From: Gracilimonas sp034520725
GTDB taxonomy: Bacteria > Bacteroidota > Rhodothermia > Balneolales > Balneolaceae
Length of the DNA: 64,000 nt
Reading direction: 5' to 3'
Assembly (NCBI GenBank): GCA_034520725.1
Contig: JAXHNH010000014.1
Coordinates: forward strand, 69,272-133,271
Shown here: positions 49,465-57,119 of the stretch, one piece after another
Layout of the letters: every line of letters starts with the position of its first letter
Numbering within the stretch: the stretch's first letter is position 1
The notes under the pieces: generated by a model
What the model saw: only the letters and a program-made list of their open reading frames with translations
What the model was told of the DNA's origin: nothing
Database searches by the model: none
Program-made: the position numbers and the translations under genes

Positions 49465-49992
49465 ATGAAAAAACTTCCATTACTGATCCTCGGAATGATC
49501 CTGATCGGGTTAATAAGTGCCTGTGATACGCGAAAGAATCCCAGAGACCTGAGCCAGCAGGATACAAAAATTGATGAGGTGATCTGGAATGCCACCTTTT
49601 ATGATCTTGAGGGAAATCAAGTTTCCATTCAGGATTATGCCGGCAAGGTTGTCATGGTCGATTTTTGGGAAACCTGGTGCAGTCCCTGTTTGCAGGTGTT
49701 TCCGGCTATGGACTCTCTTCAAAGAGAGTATAGCGAAGATTTTGTAATGCTTGCTGTAAACTTGAATAATTCCGATTCTGACGAAGATGTCACTAATTTT
49801 AAAAACAATAACGATTACACTTTTAAATATCTGCTTGATAAAAATAGTGTAGGAGCAGAGGTGATCACGCTTGGGATCCCATTCAAAGTATTTTTTGATA
49901 CAGAGGGATATTTGATCAAATCTGAGCTGGGTTTATCCGGTAACGACTACAACGACGCAAAAGAAATTATAGAACAACACAAAACATCATAA
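49465..49992 (+). CDS. TlpA-like thioredoxin lipoprotein
   Basis: 175 residues. The signal peptide LLILGMILIGLISAC ends in a lipobox (Cys20). The thioredoxin domain contains VVMVDFWETWCSPCLQVFPA with the redox pair CSPC, followed by the cis-proline region GIPFKVFFDTEGYL. Such proteins reduce or exchange disulfides in the periplasm, for example in cytochrome c maturation. ahcY follows after 5 nt, so the two are probably in one transcript, though no common function is obvious. Confidence 0.9.
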   Translation: MKKLPLLILGMILIGLISACDTRKNPRDLSQQDTKIDEVIWNATFYDLEGNQVSIQDYAGKVVMVDFWETWCSPCLQVFPAMDSLQREYSEDFVMLAVNLNNSDSDEDVTNFKNNNDYTFKYLLDKNSVGAEVITLGIPFKVFFDTEGYLIKSELGLSGNDYNDAKEIIEQHKTS

Positions 49993-49997
49993 ATAAT

Positions 49998-51311
49998 ATG
50001 CCTGAAGTAAAAGAAGAGAAACTACCCTATAAAGTTAAAGATATTTCGCAGGCCCATTACGGTCGGCAGGAAATTGAGCTTGCCGAAGCTGAAATGCCGG
50101 GTTTGATGGCACTGCGTGAGGAATACGGAGAAGAGCAACCATTGAAAGGCGCACGCATTGCCGGTTGCCTTCACATGACTATTCAAACAGCCGTTTTGAT
50201 CGAAACGCTGATCGAGTTGGGGGCGGATGTAACCTGGTCGTCATGTAATATTTATTCCACTCAGGACCATGCAGCCGCTGCCATGGCAGAAGCCGGCGTT
50301 CCTGTTTATGCGTGGAAAGGCATGACTGAAGAAGAATTTGACTGGGCTATTGAACAGACCCTGGTCTTCCCTGATGGTCAGCCTCTGAATATGATCCTTG
50401 ATGACGGTGGTGATCTCACCAATATGGTGCTCGACCGCTATCCTGAATTGGTTGATGGTATCAACGGAATTTCTGAAGAAACCACTACCGGGGTTCTTCG
50501 TTTGATAGAACGTGAACGTAAAGGAACTCTTACACTTCCTGCCATTAACGTGAATGACTCCGTTACCAAGTCCAAGTTTGACAATAAATATGGATGTAAG
50601 GAATCTGCAGCGGATGCTATTCGTCGCGCCACCGACGTAATGATGGCCGGTAAGGTTGCCGTTGTGGGTGGATACGGAGATGTGGGGAAAGGAACTGCCG
50701 CTTCGCTTAAAGGTGCCGGAGCCCGTGTTATCGTAACTGAGATCGATCCGATTTGTGCCCTTCAGGCTGCTATGGATGGCTTTGAAGTCAAAAAAATGGA
50801 TGAGGCCGCTGAGAGAGGCGACATTTTTGTGACCGCAACCGGTAACAAAGACATTATCACAGACCGCCACTTCAAGAAAATGAAGGATAAAGCGATAGTT
50901 GGAAATATTGGCCACTTTGATAATGAGATCGACGTTGCATGGCTGAAGAAAAATGCAAAGGAAGAGAATATCAAGCCACAAGTTGACATCTTTACCCTGA
51001 ATGACAGTGGTAAACAAGTGGTACTTCTTTCACAGGGAAGATTGATGAACCTGGGTAATGCAACCGGACATCCATCTTTTGTAATGAGTAACAGTTTCAC
51101 AAATCAGACTCTGGCCCAGATCGCACTTTGGAATCGCCCGGAGGAATTCGAGCCCGGCGTTCACGTACTACCAAAATCTTTGGATGAGAAAGTAGCCCGT
51201 CTGCATTTATCCAAGATAGGTGTAGAACTTGAAACACTGACTGAAGATCAGGCTGAATACATTGGCGTTCCGATCACCGGACCTTATAAGTCAGATCAGT
51301 ACCGTTATTAA
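49998..51311 (+). CDS. ahcY: S-adenosylhomocysteine hydrolase
   Basis: 437 residues, unbroken. It splits S-adenosylhomocysteine to adenosine and homocysteine with bound NAD+, removing the product inhibitor of methyltransferases. Family sequence: GCLHMTIQTAVLIETLIELG, NIYSTQDHAAAAMAEAG, ILDDGGDLTN, GISEETTTGVLRL, NVNDSVTKSKFDNKYGCKES with the substrate Lys/Asp, and the NAD-binding VVGGYGDVGKGTAASLKGAG, then GNIGHFDNEID and LSQGRLMNLGNATGHPSFVM, ending KSDQYRY. No SAH riboswitch fits the 5-nt upstream gap. Confidence 0.97.
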   Translation: MPEVKEEKLPYKVKDISQAHYGRQEIELAEAEMPGLMALREEYGEEQPLKGARIAGCLHMTIQTAVLIETLIELGADVTWSSCNIYSTQDHAAAAMAEAGVPVYAWKGMTEEEFDWAIEQTLVFPDGQPLNMILDDGGDLTNMVLDRYPELVDGINGISEETTTGVLRLIERERKGTLTLPAINVNDSVTKSKFDNKYGCKESAADAIRRATDVMMAGKVAVVGGYGDVGKGTAASLKGAGARVIVTEIDPICALQAAMDGFEVKKMDEAAERGDIFVTATGNKDIITDRHFKKMKDKAIVGNIGHFDNEIDVAWLKKNAKEENIKPQVDIFTLNDSGKQVVLLSQGRLMNLGNATGHPSFVMSNSFTNQTLAQIALWNRPEEFEPGVHVLPKSLDEKVARLHLSKIGVELETLTEDQAEYIGVPITGPYKSDQYRY

Positions 51312-51343
51312 AACAGGCTTCAGGCCAATTATAATAACAACTG

Positions 51344-51517
51344 TCATTGCGAGAAGATCATAAAGTATAACGTAGGTTTGTGAAATTAAACGACGCGGCA
51401 ATCTACCTGATGCAATTTGGGATAGTAAACAACGAGATGTTGACGTTCCGGTTGCTACGAATCAGCAGATTGCCACAGGCTGTGTTCGCTACCGCTTACA
51501 ACAGCCTTCGCAATGAC
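51344..51517. repeat. Intergenic element with nested inverted ends
   Basis: TCATTGCGAG at the left end and CGCAATGAC at the right end are inverted; inside, GCGGCAATCT and AGATTGCCAC are inverted too. Total about 174 nt, no coding. The form resembles a widespread family of bacterial intergenic elements with ends of TCATTGCGAG type. Confidence 0.7.
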
Positions 51518-51551
51518 GAGTTTGTGGTGGGTTATTTTTAAAAAACGGCAT

Positions 51552-51583
51552 AAAAAACCGCCGCCATTTATATTGAGGCGGTT
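51552..51583 (-). terminator. Rho-independent terminator, minus strand
   Basis: AACCGCC and GGCGGTT pair around a loop of about 14 nt; on the minus strand the stem is followed by six T. It serves the STAS gene. Confidence 0.65.
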
Positions 51584-51593
51584 CAGAAAAATA

Positions 51594-51632
51594 AAGATCC
51601 CGCAATGTTTACTCAGTGCAGGATCTTTTTTT
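51594..51632 (+). terminator. Rho-independent terminator, plus strand
   Basis: AAGATCC and GGATCTT pair, with GCA/TGC inside after a C bulge, followed by seven T. It may end the TlpA-ahcY transcript; the hairpin also sits within the trailer of the convergent STAS gene. Confidence 0.7.
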
Positions 51633-51638
51633 ATATAC

Positions 51639-51983
51639 TTATTTTTTCTCGAAATGAGCCACGGCTTCATCAAGGGTACGAAAATGATTGAAAACTTTAA
51701 TAAGCTGGGTTACCATCAATAAACTTTCGATCTTTTTATCTGCCTGGCATATCACCAACTCACCGCCGGCGTTCTTCATAGTTGTAAGTCCACCGATAAG
51801 GATTCCAAGACCGGACGAATTCATAAACTTCACTTTACTCAGATCAACAACAACTTCTTTTTTTCCTTGTTCGATGAGTTTATGAAGTTCATCCCGGAAG
51901 ATCTCAGCATCAGGTCCCCCCATTACATTACCTTTCAGTTCGATAACGATACAATTATACTTTTCCGAAACATTGTAATTCAT
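51639..51983 (-). CDS. STAS-domain anti-anti-sigma factor
   Basis: 114 residues, a lone STAS domain: YNCIVIELKGNVMGGPDAEI, then KEVVVDLSKVKFMNSSGLGI, where the serine at about 56 is the usual phosphorylation site, and GGELVICQADKKIESLLMVT. Partner-switching proteins of this type bind anti-sigma kinases when dephosphorylated. No kinase is adjacent, but a truncated SpoIIE-type phosphatase lies 3.1 kb downstream. Confidence 0.92.
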   Translation of the reverse strand: MNYNVSEKYNCIVIELKGNVMGGPDAEIFRDELHKLIEQGKKEVVVDLSKVKFMNSSGLGILIGGLTTMKNAGGELVICQADKKIESLLMVTQLIKVFNHFRTLDEAVAHFEKK

Positions 51984-52239
51984 ACTATTCCTGTTTGATT
52001 TAATTGAATGGGAACAAACTAAAAAACTGAATTAAAATCCACTTCCAGCCCTGCTTTTCATTTTGATAATACAAAAAATCTGTTAGTTTAATCGGGTCAA
52101 ATAGAATTAGGGACAAATGATGGGTATTTGTTGATAAGCTTTTCTATTTAGTGTAAAAGTGGTTCTTGTTCTCTAAGCTTTCCAAGAGCATCCTTTTCTT
52201 TAGTAATAACCACTCTGTTTATTCACACCTTATTCAAGC

Positions 52240-53037
52240 ATGCTCCGATTTTTCCGCCAGATCCGTAAGCAGTTCGTCGAACAAGATAACATCCGTAAGT
52301 ATATTCTTTATGCCGTTGGTGAGATCTTTCTGGTAGTCATCGGGATCTTAATTGCTCTTCAGGTAAATAATTGGAATGAAAACCAAGCACTAAGATCGCA
52401 GGAAGCCGTCTATCTGCAGTTTATACTCGATGACCTGGTGTTGCAAAAAGAAGAAAATAGTACGCAACGAACTGCAATTACGGCCCACATATCTGCAGAA
52501 GAAAAACTAATTGAGCACATAAGCAACCGGTTTCAGGTAAGTAAAGACCAAAGGAACGACGTAAAGTTTTTACTCAGCACACTTCTAGTTGGAAGAACAT
52601 ATGGTGCTTATGAGGCCACTTTCCTGGATCTGACCTCATCCGGAAATATTGCTTTGATCTCTAATCAGATCCTGAAGAATCAAATCATTCAGCATTATCA
52701 GGTTCAAAAAAGAGATCGCGATGTAATTAATAACAACACGTTAAACACTTTTATGGAATTATGGACCAAGTTAATTAATAGAGATCTGATCGTAATTAGT
52801 CCAACTGTACATAAATTTGTTAGCGATTATAGTGCGCTCGAGTTCAACCCATCACTGGCTTTTCTAGATGAGAAATTGTTTGAAAATTTATCAAAAGAAG
52901 AGAATATGATACTTATACAGAATGTACTGGCTTACAAGGTAACCACAACAAAAATTGCAATTCGGTTTATTGATGAAAGTGACACACGCATTGATCAGCT
53001 CATTGAAGCTATAGAGTTTGAAATGGAGTACCTGTAA
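52240..53037 (+). CDS. DUF6090 family membrane-anchored protein
   Basis: 265 residues. The N-terminus RQFVEQDNIRKYILYAVGEI and FLVVIGILIALQVNNWNE is the hallmark of this Bacteroidota-specific family: one transmembrane helix and the NNWN motif. The rest is helical, probably coiled coil, with charged residues (EAVYLQFILDDLVLQKEENS). Function unknown. The lack of a signal peptide cleavage site suggests a helix with the long part outside or inside as in the family. Confidence 0.85.
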   Translation: MLRFFRQIRKQFVEQDNIRKYILYAVGEIFLVVIGILIALQVNNWNENQALRSQEAVYLQFILDDLVLQKEENSTQRTAITAHISAEEKLIEHISNRFQVSKDQRNDVKFLLSTLLVGRTYGAYEATFLDLTSSGNIALISNQILKNQIIQHYQVQKRDRDVINNNTLNTFMELWTKLINRDLIVISPTVHKFVSDYSALEFNPSLAFLDEKLFENLSKEENMILIQNVLAYKVTTTKIAIRFIDESDTRIDQLIEAIEFEMEYL

Positions 53038-53113
53038 TATGCACTGCTACTTTTTTCCTATATACTTTGAATCACTGATTAATCGGATTAAGGGATTAAC
53101 ACGGATTTTTCAA

Positions 53114-53145
53114 TGTCCCGTTAGGGACAATATGTAGGTAAAATT
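53114..53145 (+). repeat. GTTA-loop hairpin family, copy 4
   Basis: TGTCCC-GTTA-GGGACA, then the tail ATATGTAGGTAAAATT. Confidence 0.65.
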
Positions 53146-53166
53146 AATGAAACCCACCACGACCCC

Positions 53167-53199
53167 TTGTGCCGTCAGGTACAACATATACCAGGCAAC
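53167..53199 (+). repeat. GTTA-loop hairpin family, degenerate copy 5
   Basis: TTGTGCC-GTCA-GGTACAA (7-bp stem with one G-U pair), then CATATACC, with a decayed tail. Confidence 0.5.
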
Positions 53200-53293
53200 A
53201 TATTCGAGCATTATCTTTTTTCTACCGATATGCAGTCACTCCAATTGTATCTTTAAAGTAATCAGTAAAATATATCTAGAACAGATATAGTGT

Positions 53294-54850
53294 TTATCTG
53301 GCTAGATAGATTTCCAGCTCCTCAAGAGACTTGCCTTTGGTTTCAGGTACAATCCAGATAACAAACACTAAACCAGCTGCTGCAAATGCGCCGTATATCA
53401 GAAAAGTAAGTGCACTTCCGAAGTTTGCCAATTCCCAGGGAAACACAAGCTGCACACCAAAACTGACTCCGGAATTGATCAAACCGACAAATGAAATAGC
53501 TAATCCTCGTATGTAGTTTGGAAATATTTCAGAGAACAAAACCCACATCACAGGACCAAGAGAAACCGCAAAAGACGCAACGAAACCTATGATCCCTATT
53601 AAAATTAGAGTCGCATTGATATCCGTGGCCAAAGTGATCAGTTGCGATTCGTAACTTTGGGCCACATCTTCACCCAATGTATTTGCCAAAGCCTCTTTGA
53701 ATGTCAGGTCGTCATCGTAAGTTACCCCTACCATCGGACTTATTTGTTGCTGGTTGATAGCTGCAGGAAGTTCAATGACAGTATCAGATTGCAGTGTATA
53801 AGTTGCTTTATCAAACTCATATGACAACACGAACATACAGATCGCTATCCCTGCCAATCCAAATATGAGTAATGGCTTCCGTCCAATTTTATCAATGAAG
53901 AGTATGGCCAGCACCGTAAATACCAGATTTGTCAATCCAACCAAAATAGCCTGAACAAAGGAAGCATCAGTTCCTATACCCGATTGCTCAAAGATCATAG
54001 GGGCATAAAAGAAGACCGCATTGATCCCCGTGATCTGCTGCAGAATACCGATCACGACGCCAACTAATAACACTAACTTCAAAGCCGGTTTGAACAGATC
54101 CAGAAAAGACCTTTTCTCTTGATCCTTTTCTGCTTCAAAACTTTCCTTTACAGCTGCAAACGCTTCCCGTGCTTTTTCTTTCGTATTTACCTTGTTCAAG
54201 ATCAACTGGGCTTCCTCATCCTGACCCTTCATGATCAACCATCTCGGGCTGCGTGGCACAAAAAAGAGTCCAATGAAGTATAAAATAGCCGGTATGGTTT
54301 CCAGCCCCAGCATCCACCGCCAGTTATTGGCATCTATCTGTAGTGTTTGAACCCAACCCAGATCAGACTTACCGAGTTGAAGGATCATATAATTGGTAAA
54401 AAAGGCAACCGAGATCCCCAATACGATGTTTAGTTGGTTCAATGAAACCAGGCTTCCCCTTTTTTCAGCGGGTGCCATTTCAGCAATATACATTGGAGCA
54501 ATGATGAGCGAAGCTCCCACACCCAACCCCCCTATCATGCGAGCGATCACTAATAAAATAAAGGAAGGAGCAAAAGCAGATCCGATAGCGGAAATGGTAT
54601 ACAAAACTGCTGCAATACTTAGTACGTGTTTTCGGCTGATTCTATCACTTAAAGGTCCTGCTATAAACATGGCAATAGTTGAACTCAGCGTCAGGGAAGC
54701 AACGGCCCAGCCCAGTTCAATTTTAGAGAGATCAAACTCCAGCTCAATAAATCTGTTAACCCCTGAAATAACGGAAGCATCGAACCCCATAAGAAAACCA
54801 CCCAAGGCTACAACCAATGAAACTACGTAGATATATTTATTTTTTAGCAT
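53294..54850 (-). CDS. Sugar porter (MFS) family transporter
   Basis: 518 residues, unbroken. MFS sugar-porter signatures: GGFLMGFDASVISGVNRFIE in helix 1, AGPLSDRISRKHVLSIAAVL (loop 2-3), MYIAEMAPAEKRGSLVSLNQ, VPRSPRWLIMKGQDEEAQLI in the central loop, GILQQITGINAVFFYAPMIF in helix 7, and VPETKGKSLEELE at the end. There is an insert of about 50 residues around residues 330-390 (DKATYTLQSDTVIELPAAIN) that looks periplasmic. It likely carries hexose or a polyol with protons or sodium. Confidence 0.95.
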   Translation of the reverse strand: MLKNKYIYVVSLVVALGGFLMGFDASVISGVNRFIELEFDLSKIELGWAVASLTLSSTIAMFIAGPLSDRISRKHVLSIAAVLYTISAIGSAFAPSFILLVIARMIGGLGVGASLIIAPMYIAEMAPAEKRGSLVSLNQLNIVLGISVAFFTNYMILQLGKSDLGWVQTLQIDANNWRWMLGLETIPAILYFIGLFFVPRSPRWLIMKGQDEEAQLILNKVNTKEKAREAFAAVKESFEAEKDQEKRSFLDLFKPALKLVLLVGVVIGILQQITGINAVFFYAPMIFEQSGIGTDASFVQAILVGLTNLVFTVLAILFIDKIGRKPLLIFGLAGIAICMFVLSYEFDKATYTLQSDTVIELPAAINQQQISPMVGVTYDDDLTFKEALANTLGEDVAQSYESQLITLATDINATLILIGIIGFVASFAVSLGPVMWVLFSEIFPNYIRGLAISFVGLINSGVSFGVQLVFPWELANFGSALTFLIYGAFAAAGLVFVIWIVPETKGKSLEELEIYLAR

Positions 54851-55089
54851 AGAGACTATTACATGATCATTTCAATTATATCGGAAACACCTATTGCAGA
54901 AGGTATTTGATTTCTTAAAGGATAAGAAATCAAAAAATTTCAAGACTTCTTATAACCTGAACTTTGTAAATACTACAAGATCTACATTAATTATTAATGA
55001 AGGTGCTACGGTTTCTAACAGTGCTGTTAGAAATGAAATTGGGATTGGGTTTCCAAATTATTTAGGATTTATAGTTAACAAGTAACAGT
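54851..55089. other. Spacer with hairpin; unrecognised short frame
   Basis: A 63-residue plus-strand frame (54894-55085, MQKVFDFLKDKKSKNFKTSY) matches nothing I know. It holds TCTAACAG-TG-CTGTTAGA at 55014-55031. The SpoIIE fragment begins right after it, so this may be the left side of a deletion or insertion junction. Confidence 0.3.
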
Positions 55090-55445
55090 ATTGCAATGGA
55101 GGGCATAATCTCCCCTACATCATTCGAAAAAACGGAGCCATCGAAGAGATCGAAAACACAAACGGTCTGCTGCTTGGCAAAATCGAGCCCATAGAATTCG
55201 AGACCAGGGAATTTACCTTACAACCGGGTGAAAAGATCATGATGTTTACTGATGGCGTAACAGAAGCTACTGCTGAAAATGGTGACATGTATGAAGAACC
55301 ACGCCTGGAAGCCTTCCTGGCCAAACATGCCGATGACGATTTAAACAAATTAGTAAGAAGCCTGATCGTTGATGTCCTGAAATTTATGGGCAAAGCAGAT
55401 CAATCTGACGATATTACGGTTCTTTCTGTTGGGTATAATGGCTAA
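55090..55445 (+). pseudogene. SpoIIE-type serine phosphatase, C-terminal fragment
   Basis: The frame reads YCNGGHNLPYIIRKNGAIEE, MMFTDGVTEATAENGDMYEE and KADQSDDITVLSVGYNG to the stop at 55445. These are the last three motifs of the PP2C-like SpoIIE domain (the metal Asp residues in TDGVTEA and SDDITV). Everything upstream of the NGGHN motif is missing and there is no start codon in place. Such phosphatases dephosphorylate STAS proteins like the one at 51.6 kb. As it stands, this copy cannot be active. Confidence 0.8.
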
Positions 55446-55593
55446 AGATTTATAACTAGATTTGTGAAAATCGTATTTTCCACTTTAAATACTCAAGCTT
55501 ATCCATCGCCAATCTTAAAATCCCGCAGTAAATACTAGTTTTTTTATAACTACATTAGTTGCCAATAGATTTACTTAACATTATACAGCCATT

Positions 55594-56685
55594 ATGCACA
55601 CTGAAGATATTATGGCAAAGGTAAATAAAACATATTCTCTTGCCCCCTTCTTTGAATTATCGTCTGATCTACTTTGTATAGCTGGCTTTGATGGCTACTT
55701 CAAAAAAATAAACCCGGCTTTATGTAAGCTATTAGGGTATTCAAAGCAGGAGCTGCTTGAAAAACCGATAAATTCTTTTATTCATCCGGATGACAAAGAG
55801 CTGACTGAGAAGCACCGGAAAAACATACGGAATAGTAAGCCACTACTGAATTTTGAAAACAGATACATTTCAAAAGATGGAAAAACAATATGGCTCTCCT
55901 GGACTTCAATGCCCGTATATGACCAAAACTTAGTTTACGCGATTGCTAAAAATATTACCCACATCAAGAAGCATGAATCTGAAAGAAATCAATTGCTTTC
56001 TGAAGTCACAAAGATCAATCAGCGTTTAAAGCAACTTAATTATACTACAGCTCATGACTTACGGTCTCCCGTTAACAATTTATTGGCTGTTTTTAGCATG
56101 ATGGATACTGGAAATATCAAAGATGAAGAAACACTGGAATTCATCGGGTTTCTTAAAACAGCTACAGATAGCCTGAAAAAGACACTCGATAATTATGTAG
56201 ACGATCTACAAAGTGACAAAATACTTCAGGTACAGCTGGAAGAGCTGGAATTAGAAGAAATTTTTAATAAAGTGACCGATTCCCTTACCTCACTTCTTAA
56301 GGATGCAAACGCTAGGTTCACTATGAAGTTTGATGCCTTTAAAACAGTCAACTTCAATCAAAGTTACCTGGAAAGTATATTTCTGAATCTGATCACCAAT
56401 TCGATAAAATATGCCCATCCTGATCGGGACCCGGAAATAAACATAAACACGCAAGTTGTTGACGGGGCAAAGAAACTAATTTTTTCAGATAATGGGCAGG
56501 GCTTTGACAGTAAAAATAATCAAGACAAAGTTTTTGGGCTCTACCAAAGTTTCCATAACCATGAAGACAGCAAAGGTATAGGTCTGTATCTGGTGTATAG
56601 TCATATGACAAATTTAGGTGGGCACATATCCGTGGATAGCGTAGTTAATAAAGGCACTACCTTTACACTTACTTTTAGAGATTAG
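55594..56685 (+). CDS. PAS sensor histidine kinase
   Basis: 363 residues. A PAS domain (FFELSSDLLCIAGFDGYFKK, KPLLNFENRYISKDGKTIWL) occupies about residues 15-130. The dimerisation/phosphoacceptor region has LNYTTAHDLRSPVNNLLAVF with the H-box His, and the ATPase domain has FLNLITNSIKYAHPDRDPEI (N box), FSDNGQGFDSKNNQDKVFGL (G1) and GIGLYLVYSHMTNLGG (G2). No transmembrane helix is visible, so it is probably a cytoplasmic sensor. No response regulator is adjacent. An internal ATG at 55612 would also do as a start. Confidence 0.93.
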   Translation: MHTEDIMAKVNKTYSLAPFFELSSDLLCIAGFDGYFKKINPALCKLLGYSKQELLEKPINSFIHPDDKELTEKHRKNIRNSKPLLNFENRYISKDGKTIWLSWTSMPVYDQNLVYAIAKNITHIKKHESERNQLLSEVTKINQRLKQLNYTTAHDLRSPVNNLLAVFSMMDTGNIKDEETLEFIGFLKTATDSLKKTLDNYVDDLQSDKILQVQLEELELEEIFNKVTDSLTSLLKDANARFTMKFDAFKTVNFNQSYLESIFLNLITNSIKYAHPDRDPEININTQVVDGAKKLIFSDNGQGFDSKNNQDKVFGLYQSFHNHEDSKGIGLYLVYSHMTNLGGHISVDSVVNKGTTFTLTFRD

Positions 56686-57058
56686 AACAGGGTTCTCGTT
56701 GGTCACCATCCCAAGTCGAATCAGGGAGATCCCGGTTCTGCACCTCCGCATTCGCTACGGTTTGACCGGGATGACTGCCTTTTTTGAGTTATTAATGCCA
56801 ACGACCGCATCCCGCAAAGTCCAGGAATCGGGACGGAGACTTGCGATCGCCTTATCCACCCACCACCACAACCCGTCATCCGCACGGAGTGAATACGAGA
56901 TGCGGATTCCCTGACGGGCCACGCACTTGCCAGGGGGAGCGTTGTTTTACCTCAGTCGATTAGATCGGCTCGCGCTTCGTTTCACTTCAGTGGCATGACT
57001 GCCTTTGGCTGAAGGATGACTGCCTTTTTGAGTTTGAAGATGGTTATTTAAATACCAT
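56686..57058. other. Intergenic region
   Basis: No gene recognised. It contains repeated GGGATGACTGCC-like and GGATGACTGCC stretches and the pair CCCGTCATCC / GGGATGACTG, so it may be another degenerate intergenic repeat. Confidence 0.35.
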
Positions 57059-57089
57059 AAAAAAGGCTCCGATGCAGTGCATCGGAGCC
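57059..57089 (-). terminator. Rho-independent terminator of the metalloprotease gene
   Basis: GGCTCCGAT-GCAGTGC-ATCGGAGCC: a 9-bp perfect stem; on the minus strand it is followed by six T. It lies 30 nt past the protease stop codon. Confidence 0.85.
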
Positions 57090-57119
57090 GGTAATTGGTT
57101 TCAAAAACTAGTTGCGATG

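Noticed and set aside
50000..51311. SAH riboswitch before ahcY
   Set aside because: Only 5 nt separate the TlpA stop codon from the ahcY start, leaving no room.
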